DNA from: Leptodactylus fallax
Taxonomy: Eukaryota; Chordata; Amphibia; Anura; Leptodactylidae
Length of the DNA: 64,000 bases
Reading direction: 5' to 3'
NCBI GenBank assembly: GCA_947044405.1
Contig: CAMRHE010000197.1
Coordinates: forward strand, 2,542,001 to 2,606,000
Position 1 is the first letter of the stretch, and each line of letters begins with the position of its first letter. Positions 18,771 through 31,900 of the stretch are shown in pieces. The notes under the pieces are model-generated. The model was not told the DNA's origin. It made no database searches and saw nothing but the letters and a program-made list of their open reading frames with translations. The translations under genes and the position numbers were made by a program.

Positions 18771-20494
18771 TTACACAACAAAGCTGAGAGACAACAATTC
18801 TCGGGAAAAACCATCCTTTATAAAAGTCCTTTGAGTCAGAGCAGCCAAATGTTTAATGAAACACTTAGACATTCTGTAGGATTGTTCTACATCTGGAATC
18901 CTTGTGTCCCCTCCTGCTCAGCATTAATGTACATTTCCTAAAGCAATACACAACATTCTGAGGTTAACATTGGTTTACAGGAGTGGGTGAAGCTGATTAA
19001 GGCTACATTTACACGAACACAGGAAAAATGGTCATGAAAACGGACAAATGGGCCTTTTTTTTCCATCTGTGGGTGATTCATTTTCACGGATACTTAATAG
19101 ACTTGAGTGTATTGAGGAAATCAAGAAACCAGACAAACATAGAATATGTCCTATTTTTTTGATGGTCCTATTTTTAGTTGGGTATAAAATGTTCAACTTT
19201 TTAAAAAAAAATATAGGTGTGGATGCTAAGAAAAGGGGTGTGGCTACGATGTGCCAACACTATATTGTAAAATTCGGTCTCAAAGTAAGCCAACTAAAAA
19301 GTAGTATACACTTAGATTAGACTGCACTGCCTAACTATTAGTAAATCTGGGCCAATGTGTTCTAAAAATGGTCGTTTGCTGGCCATTACAAAAACAACTA
19401 TCACACAAATGACAATTTGAGAATTTGTTGGTCATCTGATCTGGAGCACATGTACATAGGACAATTGTCAGGAAAGGACATTCTGACAATTGGCCCAATA
19501 ATAGGGCCTTATCACTGTATTATGTAGCCTGCACTAAGCACAATACAGTATGAAGTTTGATTTACAGTAAACAATCACTAGCAAAATAAAGACTGCTGTA
19601 AAGGGTAGTTTGCATTCAGCTGATGGAATTATACAGCAATTGTGAGGAGCAGCCAACACAACAAGAGCTTACTTAACCTGAATTTGCCTTGTAATTGAAC
19701 ATGTGACTACAACTATTTATACTCTCCTCTGTATATAATCACATTAGGGAACAGCTATTCATGCACTTTTCCTATGCATTAGAATAGATTCATCAGAAAA
19801 GCCCCAATAGTTTAGCTTTAACTAAAACATTATTTGCGTAAAGCTTTTAGCATAAAAAAAAAAAAAACTGCAAATGTGTGTGTACAACAGACAATTAAGT
19901 AAGACGTTGTGCGGTAGAGACACTAGACAGAAGTTTTGAGAGTATATGTAATTAATGTGCGCTTATTAAACAGATATTAAGACGGCGGTGTCAAGGGAAG
20001 TATTTTCTGAATTAGGCGACACTTTTCAATGCCTCCCCCGTCTCCTGTCACTGGTCTTAGCCAGCCTCACAGAATGAATTCCTAATGATCTAATACGCCC
20101 ATGACTCGGCCAGCAGATTAGCACATGATTCGCTCAAGTAAAAGGATTACTGCTGCCTGGGCTTGAAGATATTAACACTTTTTGTCATGTGGAACATTCA
20201 TGAAAAAAAATGAAAGAGATCTTTGCACAAGATGTTTAAGTAAAAAAGCCGGTGAAATGGAGGTGATCAGGCGCTGTTCTCTGCCTCAGTGCACATTTTA
20301 GTATGTACACTTAGCTCTTCCTATCCAGGCAGTAAAACAACTTCCATGATATTTTATCAACCTTGATAAAAAGCAGCAACAACCAATATGTCCTTTATAC
20401 AAGTGACTAATACCAAACTCAGGAAACAAAGGGTGCTCTTTCAACATATTATATATATATTTTCCATCTCCATGGAAGTTACAAAGTTGTATTA
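18771..20494. other. No gene recognised; possible regulatory DNA
   Basis: A short TTTACACGAACAC-type MITE fragment occurs near 18998. From about 19960 to 20260 the sequence is of mixed composition, not repetitive by eye, and reads more like conserved non-coding DNA. A poly-A tract lies at 19854-19866. No coding signal. Confidence 0.4.
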
Positions 20495-20829
20495 GGCTAA
20501 GGCCAAACCAAAGCAGCTAAAACGCTGCTGGAAAAAAAAACAGCTGAAAAAAGACAGCAAAAATGCTTGTGTTTCTCCACTATTTTTTTTTTCTCTCCCC
20601 ATTTAACTCTATAGAGAAAACGCAGCGTTTCAGCAGGTAAATTGATCATGCTGCGTTTTTCAACAATGTACGCGTTTTTTGAATACGCTGCTTTTTCACA
20701 GCAGTTTTTTCCAGGACTGTGTGGATGAGATTAAATAAAATCTCATTCACTTTGCTTGGACTGTATTTTTTTTCTGCTGTATTTCTGCAACAGCCAAAGA
20801 CGCTGCATTTCTGCAACGTATGGCCTCAG
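20495..20829. mobile_element. MITE-like, GGCTAAGGCC-end family, copy 2
   Basis: The left end is GGCTAAGGCCAAACC and the right end, reverse-complemented, is CTGAGGCCATACGTTGC. Inside are repeated AACGCTGC/GCAGCGTTTT words. Non-coding. Confidence 0.6.
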
Positions 20830-21364
20830 ACTCAGGCTACATTCACACAACATTGAATACTGGCCATGTGACGTCAGTTTTTTAAGGGATGTCACAAGGC
20901 AGCATTAATTTCACTATCATTGAATGGGGGCTACTGACATGACTGTTATTTTGATGGAACATGACAATCTCTTTCATGTGAATCTAGCCTCAGGGCTTAT
21001 TCACACAATAGTGAAGAAAAGATGTGTGACAGCCGGTTTAGCAATGTCCGTCACACATCCGTTTTGACAACACATTGTATTGAATGTGTCTATTCACGTC
21101 ATTTTTTATTTTTGACGGTCCGTTTTTCACGGCCATCAAAAAAACTGACATGCACTATCTTTGTTCGTGAAAACGGTCATAGTGGCATGTTAATAGATCC
21201 ATAGAAGATCAAGGGTTCTATAATGGCCATGTGACAGCCATTTCAGAAACGGAAAGACATTGCTCGGATATTATTCACTGTCATGTGAATAATGGCAGTC
21301 CATGCACTTGCCTGGACACACACAGCTGTTTTTCACGAGGTGCAAGAGGCCTTAGACTACTTTT
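20830..21364. mobile_element. Tandemly placed TTCACAC-type MITEs
   Basis: Two short inverted-repeat elements appear to adjoin. One runs from CAGGCTACATTCACACAAC (about 20833) to the complementary CATGTGAATCTAGCCTCAG (about 20993). The second runs from GGGCTTATTCACACAATAG to CACGAGGTGCAAGAGGCC near 21350 and is less well paired. Neither codes for protein. Confidence 0.5.
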
Positions 21365-21660
21365 AGGCTACGGCCCCACGTAGGGAGCCACAGGGAAAAT
21401 CGCAGCAGGAACTTTTGACAGAAAGTCTGCAGAGTTTTCCTTTGCGGATTTTCTGTTTAAATTATACCTTTACGTAAACTGCCAGCGTTTCTGTAGGCAT
21501 AATTGACATGCTGCGATTTATAAAAACGCAATGGTTTTTGAAATCGCAGCATGTCCACTGCGGATATTTTTCTGCAATGTGTGATTAGCCAAAATCCCAT
21601 CCACCTTGCAGTTACTTCAAAACGCAGCGGCAACGTGACAACTTTTAAGCTAACGTGCAT
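21365..21660. mobile_element. MITE-like, GGCTAAGGCC-end family, copy 3
   Basis: Begins GGCTACGGCCCCACGTAGGG and shares the internal words ATAATTGACATGCTGCGATT and TTTTTCTGCAATGTGTG with copies at 24192, 59255, 62061 and 63284. The right end is poorly preserved. Confidence 0.6.
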
Positions 21661-21670
21661 AAAAATAGTC

Positions 21671-22170
21671 TTAAAGAGAGTCTGTCACCAGGGTGAAGCA
21701 TATTAAACCAGTATCACAGATAGCTGAATCAGGCTGAATGTAACGCTTCTTTCCCCATGAAAATTCCTGCCTCCATTGCCGAGGGATTAATTTATTTCAC
21801 AAAATGCAAATGAGCAATCTGAGGCACTGAGGGCGTCTCCATTGCTCCTAAATGCTACCCCTCCCACTGCTCTAATATGCCGGCATGGATGCTAGAACAT
21901 AGGGCCATGTGAGATTTCAGCATAACTTCCTGGCCCTGTCACTCAGAGAAGGAAGAGGGGGAGGAGGGTATATTAGAGCAGTGTGTGGCATAGCAATTTG
22001 GAACAAAGGCTTGGTGCTCCAGACTGCTCATTTGCACATTGTGAAATAAATTAATATCTCAGCAATTGAGGCATCATTTTTCATGGGAAAAAGGCATTAT
22101 ATTCAGGTGAGTCAATCCAACTGTGTTGCTGGTTTAATATGCTTCATCCTGGTGACAGACTCCCTAATAA
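21671..22170. mobile_element. TTAA-type MITE (AGAGAGTCTGTCACC ends)
   Basis: The left end is TTAAAGAGAGTCTGTCACC. The right end reads, in complement, TTATTAGGGAGTCTGTCACC, and pairing continues through AAGCATATTAAACCAG. About 500 bp, non-coding. Only the left TTAA is intact. Confidence 0.75.
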
Positions 22171-24033
22171 ACTCCAGTATTACTTTGCTTATTTGTGTGT
22201 GTCTGTGTTTTTTTGGAGAGCTGTGGGTCTTTGCAATAGTTAATTGGGACTATTACCTCTCCAAGAACACCCACCCCCTAAAGGGTAATAGAATTTGAGG
22301 AGGAGCGCATAAATTATTTATAGAATATTTTGGTTTTTTTTTCTTTATTTCCGAAAAAGAAATCTATAAGAAAACAACCCGACTGTATTCACATGGGAAA
22401 AAATCCCCGTGTGATGACCGTTTTTATAATGTCACAATGTCTGAAGATTCATTAAACTGTCTAAAAGATGGCAACCAATCACAGCACAGCTTTCATTTTG
22501 TATTCTGCTCTTAAATGAAAGCTGCACTGGGATTGTTGCTATGGGCAACTAAAACAGATTTTCTTTATAGAAAGTTTATTAAATTGTTTTCAATGTGGCC
22601 ATTTATATTATCTTTGTTTAGTTTTACGTATCCCTCAAAAGACTGAAAACAGGTCCCAGATGGATATCAAACAGCTTAGAAAAAATGGACCATTTTGTCT
22701 TTTTTTCACAGCTGTATTTTTTCAATGTTCATGTGAATGTAGCCTTAGGCCTCATGCATATGACTTTATCACCAAAGGCGGATCCACAATTGCGGATCCA
22801 AGTATGGTCCCATTCATTTCTATTCAATTTTGCGCACAGTATGTAGGTGCTGTATACAACAACCGCAAATTATGAAGCATTTTTGCTCACATTTGTGGAA
22901 CAGACCAGTATAGGGAATCATACAAGTCTTTTTGTGGATGCATGATTGCAGAAGACAAGTGCACATGCGGATCAGTATTTGCGGACAGCAAAAATCACTA
23001 GGGTCTGTGCAGGAGACCTAAAGGTCTAGCAGAAAACAACCCCATTTGAAGCTGACATTGGTGCATGTCACAACACTGACTGATGATCATGTCACGCGTG
23101 TGCAATTATACATTACCATGCACATATAAAAGTGGACATGTACATGTTCTGTATAGACAGAGAATGGGCCGTACATATAAACATTACAGTATTTCTTTTG
23201 GTGGGTCTAAAAAATCCTGCTCCAGTACTGCAGCTACTGTTAGACTCTGGCGCTATGTATACTTTCAGTCATTTATATGGCAGTTTTTATGTACATAGTC
23301 CATATGGAAAGATTGCAGCATTGTAAAGAAATATGCAGTTTTTAAAGATTTCCCAAAATTTAGGAACTGATACATGCCAAAAAGCAAATATGATCTCCAT
23401 GCAGAAATAATGAAGACCACACCTGTAGTAAAAGATTTCTGAAGTCCTTACAATACCAGCTATTGAATAGCTCTATAAACCATAACAGTCTAACAATGTG
23501 TATATCCATACGTATTTATACAGGTTTCACTGTTGTACCTCTGTGACCTATTAAAAATCTTGAACAGTATGGCAACTTAAACATCTTACGTCTTTATCCA
23601 AGAAGTTTTGATTCCTCCAGGGTGTACGGATGTGGAAGCATACGGTGCTAACACACAATGAAATAATTCGGACTGCATAAGGCTGGTCACCGTATTGTGC
23701 TTATTATACAATTTTCCACTTAATCTCAGGATGCTATCTGACATTATATGTTCTTTGCATACAAAGGAATTATAGAATACATGTCCAGTATATATTAAAA
23801 ACAATTCTCTAATATGAGGGAGAGTATAAAATACATTTCTTTATCAGGGAGTATGATATTAACTAACATGAGTAAGTATCACAGCTTGTGCATATGGAGA
23901 TACAGTTGGTCCCAAGGAAGCTGCACTAGTACAACAAGGAGGTTGAGCATACACATAGTATACAGTAGTACCCATACATAGTTTTTCCTATAAAATTATG
24001 AAAATAACCAATTACATGCTGCTTATCACCCTG
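22171..24033. other. No gene recognised; two weak MITE copies
   Basis: Around 22448-22594 opposite arms pair (GGCAACCAATCACAGC with GATTGTTGCTATGGGC, and CAGCTTTCATTT with AAATGAAAGCTG), indicating a small palindromic element. Around 22745-23025 a piece begins TTAGGCCTCATGCATATGAC and ends near GGAGACCTAAA and looks like another inverted-repeat element. The rest is AT-rich without coding signal. Confidence 0.45.
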
Positions 24034-24191
24034 TACACCTCGTTCCAAATTATTATGTAAATCGAATATGTGAAATTATTAAACTCTTGGATGGTATTAT
24101 GGTGTCTCAGGGCTCTTTGGGTCACTGAAATCAATCTCAAACACCTGTGATAATTAGTTTGCCAGGTTAGCCCAATTAAAGGAATCTAATT

Positions 24192-24435
24192 AGGCAAAGG
24201 CCCCACGCAGCGAATCGCTCCAAAAAGAAACGTTGCTGAAACTCACTTCTCCTCTGCGGACTTTTTGCCCCTTTTATACGTATGCGCAAGACTCCGGCAT
24301 TTCCGTAGGTATAACTGACATGCTGTGATTTACAAAAACGCGAGTGATTTTGAAATTTAAGCATTTTTGCTGCAGTTTTTTTCTGCAATGTGTGGATGGG
24401 ATTGCTGCATTTTCACAATGTGGTCCCCGGCCTTA
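24192..24435. mobile_element. MITE-like, GGCTAAGGCC-end family, copy 4
   Basis: Begins AGGCAAAGGCCCCACGCAGC and ends CCCCGGCCTTAAG, with the family words ATAACTGACATGCTGTGATT and TTTTTTCTGCAATGTGTGG inside. It is inserted in the mariner remnant, upstream of its ATG. Confidence 0.65.
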
Positions 24436-24481
24436 AGAAATACATTCCACGGTTTGAAAAAGGCCACAGGTTTCAAGCAAT

Positions 24482-25805
24482 ATGGGAAAGAAACACTATC
24501 TCTCTACTGCCGAAAAGCATCAAATAGTGCAATGCCTTGGACAAGGTATGAAAACATCAGATAGTTCACAAAACTTAAGTCTGATCATCATACTGTGAAG
24601 AGATTTGTGGCTGATTCAGGGCACAGACGTGTTTGTGCAGATAAAGGCATAATGAAGAAGGTTTATTCCAGACAAATTCATCGGATTAAGAGAGCAGCTG
24701 CTAAAATACCATTACAAAGCAGCAAACAGGTATTTGAAGCTGCTGCTGACTCTGGAGTCCTACAAACCTCAAGGTGAAGGATCCTTCAGAGACTTGCAGT
24801 TGTGCGTAAACCTACTATTCAGCGAACCTTAACCCCTTCCCGACATCCACAATAATAGTACGGCGGATGTCGGGCATTTAAGTATGGCGGCCACTCGGGA
24901 GCTGATTGGCCACCATAGCCTCCGGGTCTCTGCGAGATCTGGGGCCAGCGTCCCGTTGGCATGACATCCAGGAGCCTATTGAAAGCTCCCAGGTTTGTCT
25001 GCCATTCATTTGTATGGCAGGCTGCTTTAGCATTGTAATGCATTGCATTAGTGATCAGACCCCCTGGGGTTCAAGACCCCCTAGGGGGTCTAATAAATGC
25101 AAAAATAAATAAATAAATAAAAAATATTCAAAATTCAAATCGCCCTCCTTTCCCTAGAACATATATAAAAATACTGTAAAACACATACACATTAGGTATC
25201 CCTGTGTCCAAAAATGCCCCATACTACAAATCTATAAAAATATTTTTCCTATACGGTAAATGTCGTAGCGGGAAAAAAAAAAAAAAATCAAAAGTACCAA
25301 AACGCCGTTTTTTCACTGTTACACCTCTGATAAAAATTTGAATAAAAAGTGATCAAAGCAATAACAATTCCCCAAAATGGTATAACTAAAAAGTACACCT
25401 GGCCCTGTAAAAAGAGACTCCCCCTGCAAAAAAAGTTACGGGTGTCAGAATATGGCAACTTAGAAAAAATTAATTTCATTTTTTTTTTGTTATGCACCAT
25501 CTCATGCAGCAAAGAATACAGCAGCATGCAGCAAGTCATTGGCTGCTATTGGCATAAGATGAGAGAAACTCATGGTGTGATCACCATCCTCCCCTGGCCT
25601 CAACCCTATTGTCAACATTTGGAGTACCCTCAAGCGAAAGATCTATGAGGGTGGGAGGCAATTCACATCAAAACAGCAGCCCTGGGAGGCTATTCTGACA
25701 TCCTGCAAAGAAATTCAAGCAGAAACTATCCAAAAACTCACAAGTTCAATGTATGCAAGAATTGTGAAGGTGATATCAAAGAAGGGGTCCTATATTCACA
25801 TGTAA
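24482..25805 (+). pseudogene. Mariner-like transposase (broken, core lost)
   Basis: The start ATG at 24482 gives MGKKHYLSTAEKHQIVQCLG, the usual opening of this transposase group. A frameshift near 24580 follows and the frame continues with KRFVADSGHRRVCADKG to a TGA at about 24775, then RILQRLAVVRKPTIQ. There the coding sequence stops at a TTAA-bordered insertion. Coding resumes near 25495 with APSHAAKNT, two in-frame TGA codons near 25560-25580, LNPIVNIWSTLKRK and a long C-terminus to TAA 25803-25805. The segment with both catalytic Asp residues is gone and the Glu of the ENLW motif is Val. It is clearly inactive. Confidence 0.85.
24829..25492. mobile_element. Insertion inside mariner remnant, TTAA at left edge
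   Basis: A 664-bp foreign segment starting at TTAA (24829-24832) followed by CCCCTTCCCGACATCC and, 16 bases later, GGATGTCGGG, forming a terminal hairpin. The right edge is not defined: it runs through poly-T into mariner sequence without matching inverted repeat, so it looks 3'-truncated or accompanied by a deletion of its host. It includes an AAATAAATAAATAA stretch near 25106 and a poly-A run near 25274. Family uncertain. Confidence 0.55.
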
Positions 25806-25935
25806 CTTGTCCTGTTAAGATATTTCAGCAAATGTGACCTCTTAATGCTGCAAATTCAACAAATGACCATTTGCAGTTCTTTACAACCGATAAAATGGTT
25901 AGAAAGTCTGTTGTGCATAATAATTTGCAAGAGAT

Positions 25936-26882
25936 TAAATATAATGGTTGTATACTGCATGTAAAGTATTCAAAGTACTATAACATCATAACTTCATAGT
26001 TTGTAAGTCCTTGCAGGCAGAGCCCTCTATCCCACTGTGCCAGTTGGTCACTGTTAGTATTATCTGTTTTGTATATTTTGTGTACCTCAAATGTAAAGCA
26101 CCATGGAATTAATGGTGCTGGTAGTCAACGTTTCAGCATGTATATCCTCTACATAGCCTATAGAACCATTATAGTGTAGGACAAGAAAGGATGATAATCA
26201 TTTTCAGTCCCCAATAGGCTGTAGATGTTTGCAGAAAGAGGCCAACACACAGAAGGCAGTAATCCTTTGTAGCATAATAGCCTAGATTTTTGACAAATAC
26301 AACAATTATTTCCAACAACACTAATACATTTCATATCACTATACCTTTTTCTAAGTAAATATATCAGCGCCTAAAAGTGGGGTTCAGCAGACACTTCATA
26401 ATAAGCCTGAATTCATACACATTCCCAGTTTACATTGAGCAGGTAGTTTGACATCCTACATTCAGGTCAAAGGGTTTTTTTCTTCTGTAACCACAGAAAA
26501 CCTTTAAGCATTATACAGGGTGGTCTGAGCTGAAATTTAAGTCCTGACATGGTTTGTTTGCCTGGATTATTCCAAACCTGTTTTACTTTAGCTGATTTCC
26601 CCCTTCTATTTCATGAAGCAGTCTAACAGAGCTCAATGTGAAGGTATTTGGAGACATTTAGGACTTTTTTTAAGGTCAGCAGGCACTTCCTCCACAAAAT
26701 CCCTTACATCCTCTCTTAGCCTAGTTTATGATAACGCTTCTTGTGTATTGTACAGTATGACTTTTTAATAAGTGAAGTATGCTCTACCAGAGATGTACAT
26801 TACACTCAAAAGAGAAAACATGGATGTCTTTTTTATGTAAATGTTTAAGAGAGCAAACAGGTCGGGAAAACATAAACTTTGT
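25936..26882. other. No gene recognised; possible retroelement tail
   Basis: About 26005-26130 (TTTGTAAGTCCTTGCAGGCAG to a final GGAATTAATGGTGCTG) resembles a common amphibian interspersed-repeat tail that I recognise only loosely. No coding signal elsewhere. Confidence 0.35.
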
Positions 26883-27225
26883 AAGGCAAAGGCAACTTGT
26901 TGTGGAAATGTAGCGGTTTTGGCCTCTGCAGAAATGCAAGGGTCAAAAACAGCATTTTACAGTCCCAGCAAAGTGAATGAGATTTCATTTAATCTTATCC
27001 ACACATTGCAGCAAAAAACACTGCAGAGAACGCACTGATGTATGTTTTTGAAACCTGCAGCATGTTCATTTTAGCTGTCAACAGCTGTTTTTTCACCATA
27101 GGCTTATATGGGATGATGAAAAAATGCACCTAAAAACGCAGCTGAACTTCCACTGTGGAAAAGTGAAAAAAATTATTTTCACTCCTTTTTTAAGTTGCAT
27201 TTCTGCATCTGGTGGCCTTAGCCTA
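26883..27225. mobile_element. MITE-like, GGCTAAGGCC-end family, copy 5
   Basis: Begins AAGGCAAAGGCAACTTGTTG and ends, in complement, AGGCTAAGGCCACCAGATGC. It has the internal GCAGCATGTTCATTTTAGCTG wording of the family in diverged form. Non-coding. Confidence 0.6.
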
Positions 27226-28791
27226 AAGAAGAATTTTCTCACAACCAGTCTCCATACATGTTCTTTCTAATAATCCATGCATGTGCTGCAGAAATAGCCC
27301 GTTACATATATTTATTGGATCTGAACATATCTGGTATATGTGAGTATACAGTACTCTACTACCTGTACTTTTAAGACAAAAAATACAGACTAATACTAGT
27401 TTATATTGTGTAATCTGGTTTGATTATGGTCTGTTACTAATATTAAACCGTGAACATACCTTTTTAGTGGTAAAGTGCAATCTTGTTGCCAAGAAAATCA
27501 ACATTTAATTTATATGCAAATGAACTGTTCAGTGAACCCGAGGAAGGGCTGCACCTGCTGAACCACCCGTTTTTGCCTGTGCATTAGGACTTGTCAATCT
27601 TTACGCTAGGGATGGTGCTGGTTGGCAACCACAGTTGAAAATGGGTGCTTGAGCAGGCATGGTCACACCCCTGGTGCACTACACAGCTTATTTGCATAGA
27701 TGTATGTCCATTATGTCTCTAACTGCCCCTACAAACAGCATATAAGTGGTTTAGAAGACATTTTGGTGGTGGTAAACTTCTTTAAGGATTCACTTTCTAC
27801 TACACTAAAAGTGGTGAAATACATGGTGAAATTCCACAACAAATCCACAGCAGAATAAGCATAGAAAAGATTAAAAAATCTGCAGCACCTTTATTAGTCT
27901 GTGTGAAAAATGTCCACTGCAAGTGGAGGAGTTTTGTAAAATTATAACCACTTGTCTGGTACAGTTATCTGCTGCAGTTTTAACCTGTGCAAATCCTGAG
28001 GTAAATTCTGCAGCATGAAAATGGTCTAATTTAAAAGCATATTACGTATAACATAAAACTGTACCATAAGACAACTTTAAATGTATCTGTCTGTGACGAA
28101 CTACATTCTACAAATAGAAATATTTTAACACTAGAAATGAATTTGTTGTAGATATAGTAATAAAGTTATTCTTTCACATTACCGAAGAAAACAGTTCTTA
28201 GCTTAAATGCAACTGCTTAGAACAATACCTGTGTCTTTGTCTATATACACTCTTTATTTTCATGGAAACATTGTTTTAGATATCAAGGAACACTGCAGGG
28301 TTATCAATAAAATTTGTATCATGTACAGGAACAAAATATCTAAGAGTAGCACCGATCCAAAGTCTTCGTACAGGAAAAAACTACTTATACAGATTTCAGA
28401 CACTTTGTTTCATAGTGAGAATGAAAACGGATGGTTGTTATTTTCTATAAAAGCACAATGTGCAGGTCAGAGCAGATCATGGGGACCCTGGAGAATACCA
28501 GTTGGAGGTTATGGGTCTATCTTTGTTGTATTGGAGATTCCACAACAAATCACGAGGTGATGGTAGAGTTACTGCTTCCAGTGCATTGAATCACACCAGC
28601 ACAGAAACAGAACATGTTCTTAATACTTAGCAAAGCAAGCACATACAGTACACACATACAATACATGCACATTGTGTCACACCAAATACTGATTTCATTT
28701 CTCTTTTGTTCTTTCACTTAACTGACAAAAAAATACATTTCTATTTTTCAAGGTATTCTTACATTTTTTCACACCTGCCTAAAATGTTTCC
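27226..28791. other. No gene recognised; one weak palindromic element
   Basis: About 27510-27715 shows TATGCAAATGAACTGTTCAG at left and GCTTATTTGCATAGA at right, suggesting a diverged inverted-repeat element. A 117-codon frame at 28207-28560 has no recognisable motif and is probably chance. Confidence 0.4.
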
Positions 28792-28935
28792 AGATAGATA
28801 GATAGTTAGTAGATAGTTAACTAGATAGATATTTGGTAGCTATATAGTCAGATATATAGATTTTATGTAGATATGTAGTAGATAGATAGATAGATAGATA
28901 GATAGATATTTGGTAGATATATAGATGTATGAATA
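28792..28935. repeat. (TAGA)n microsatellite
   Basis: Repeated TAGA/GATA units with interruptions (TTAG, TATT, ATGTAG). The longest perfect run lies near 28880-28907. Confidence 0.85.
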
Positions 28936-31900
28936 GACAGACCATTTAGCTGACCGTACGCTGTCATATGTACAAACCAATAGAAGGGTTAATTGAGAAG
29001 TGTCTGGGTCCTTGTTAGAGCCCAGATACACAAGCTGTCACAGTGAATCAGAGGCCATTTGCATTCTAGGCCGTCATTAGAAAGATTACACCAGAAATTA
29101 AATTTGTACAAGACTCTCTGCTCCTTGCAGTCGGTCTAATTATAAATACATATTGCAGCACTGCCTCAGAGTAGAATTAATATCGGCTCTCGGTCCACAG
29201 ACTAGATGCCCATTGGGAGCTGAAATATGTTTAGTCCCTGCATAGCTGTGGTAATTCAATCACTGCGCTCCCCTCCTTTTCATGATGACAAAAGGGAATC
29301 TCCCAGAGGGCCGAGGCCACCTGCACTGATTAACTCCTCCGTCCACACCCACACAATATGAAAATGAGCTGCTGATCATTAGCCTTAATTTTTTCTAACA
29401 AACCTCGGCTTCTTCCTTGCCTTATTACCGCTCCCAGAAATCTCTCTAGAGGGGAGAGAAAGGACGGGGGAGTAGGAATTCTGATAAGAAGGAGAGGCCA
29501 AAATTGAGAAAACAGATAAATAGCTCTTGGGTGGAAAAGTTCATAACAGAAAATGTTAGCAATGGTCATAAAAGCACACATGTATGCTGGAGTTCAATGC
29601 GCAAGATGGAGCCAAATAAGTGAGGATGCAACTTTCCAATAAAATTACCAATAACATAAATCTAATCATGGCAACTTGCAATAAATGAAAGACGGAAGAC
29701 TTTGAAGAGAATCTGTCGTCTCACTGAACTGCTTCTTTTATGTATGATTCTTTGAAAACTTTTTAATAGACAAACAACAAAATAAACATAATGCTGGAAT
29801 AGAAGACAAATAAGATACTTAAAATATGTTTATCCATCCTTCTAGATCACGCGGTGAAAAGGGATGCACTGCTATTTTGCTACCATTAAAGGTGTATCCA
29901 TACCTTGGATACTTATGGCATAGACACAGGATATGCCGTAAATGTCTGAAACATGCAAGTCCCTCTTCTTGAACCAACAGCTAGAATATATCAGGATGTG
30001 AAGAACCTGGGTTCCCAACTCGCACATGTACAGCCATATCTCATTTCTCACCTGGATATGACCACCATGTGGGTCAAGGGACACCTGTTCTTCATATAGG
30101 TGCTGTTCCTACAGATGGAACCACATCTATAAGACAGATATTTATGGCATATTGGTATGTCATAATTGTACAAGGTTGGAGTACCCCTGTTACTGTTGTG
30201 AGTGGCTCAATGTCTTCTGGAGCATGACTAATAGACGGTGCTAGTTAATTCTGACAAGATGCATGAATCCAAATCTTTCTATCTGCTCTCCATTCTAGCC
30301 TGCAGAGGAAGGTCCCAAGTGAAGGATCCCCTAAATGACTATGCTTACACTGAATGTTTTTGAGAAACTTGCTGGAATGGGTGAACAGATTGTTCTCAAG
30401 CACAGGTAATCACACACAAGAATAGGGATGTTAATATGGGGTTCTGACTGCCACCAGTTGGAAAATCTTTATATACTACACCTTAGCAAACCACTTGCAA
30501 GTATACTTATTTTCAGAAGTTTAACTACTGCACGGTTCACTTATCTGCTATTTTTGTATAGTGAATATGCCCTAGGACGTCAAATGATTATACAATATGC
30601 CCTTTGTGATAATTTCTTACAAAAACATTACACTTACTAAACCCCATTACACTAAAATCCCTTAAATACGTTGTCTAATTTCTTTAAATCGCATAAACAG
30701 AAACTGAAAAGTGCCAGATTATCAAATATTCTAGATTATCAGATGCTTGTCACACTGTAACGATAGCTACCACTTATAAGGATAGAGAATCTCCAGGAAG
30801 ACAACATAACAATCTGGGAACATTGGGGCACACCCCACTCACCACTTTTTAAGACATTAGGTGGAGCGGGGTAAGGATTAAGATGTGCCTGGAGACACCT
30901 TTAACCCATCATATTTACTATACCTCACGCCAGAAAACTGGGGGAAAGTTATACCTCAAATCCCTGTCTGGTGTAGATTTCAGTTCTGGCATACACAACC
31001 TCCTGAAATGCACCTGAAAAATTAAGAGGACAGAGCCTTTTAATAATTCCAGCACATCTTGCACCATCAAGTGAAGGAAATGCCAGTCTTAATTCCTCCC
31101 TTTAGCTATTTCACTATCACTCTGTTTTCATTCTTCGGAGTCTCATAACTTCTTATCTTTCTCCAGTCTCTAGTTTCTGGTCTTGTAAGATTTCAAATTA
31201 AATTGTAGGTCCTTTCATAAAAAAAAATGTGCCAGGCAATTAATATTTCTGGATCATTTGATACAAGATTGTATGTCTATGGTACCCACATTTGTACACA
31301 TATTTCCAAGGCTTAGTTGACAGTAGTGTAACCCTATACACAACCCACTTATGTACTCCACATGGCTCCTCTTATTAATATTATTTTTTACTATGTATAG
31401 ATGTAAGCATAATTGTAGAATAAATCTGTAAGTATATAAATATGGTTTGCCTGGATCCTAGATGTGGCCTGACATGTATGGCATGGGTTTGGTAGCTAAT
31501 ATAAACAACTGGGCCACCATTGAGTTATAACTCGACATGTTAGAAATGAGCAGATAAAAGCTCTTTATGCTGAACATCACGTATTAATGAAAACATGACA
31601 TGTTAACGACGTAGTTATTGCTTTTGGACACTTTGCAGATGTTATTCTCCAGCTCTGAACTCTTAACCAATGAGACTTTATTGAAATGTACAGTAGGAAA
31701 CTTTTGAAGCAAGCTGGCTACGCTATGTTTTTCTTCAATAAAGTACAAAATAATATTATAAAATATTTTCAGTGTTATTAATAAATATATACATGTATAA
31801 AAGGGATAAACATATCAGTATACAGTACAGTATACATTACAAATCATCTGCATATATTCTGCACCTTGAATATACATACTCCTCATATTACTTTATCTAA

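Larger units (their letters stand above)
24034..25935 (+). mobile_element. Mariner-like element remnant with two later insertions
   Basis: The left terminal word TACACCTCGTTCCAAATTATT and the right one, reverse-complemented CTCTTGCAAATTATTATG, bound remnants of a mariner-like gene on the plus strand. Two foreign pieces interrupt it: a MITE at 24192-24435 and a 664-bp segment at 24829-25492. The transposase core between them is lost. Confidence 0.8.

Noticed and set aside
28207..28560. 117-codon plus-strand reading frame
   Set aside because: Composition and motifs give no support, and the flanks are AT-rich non-coding DNA.
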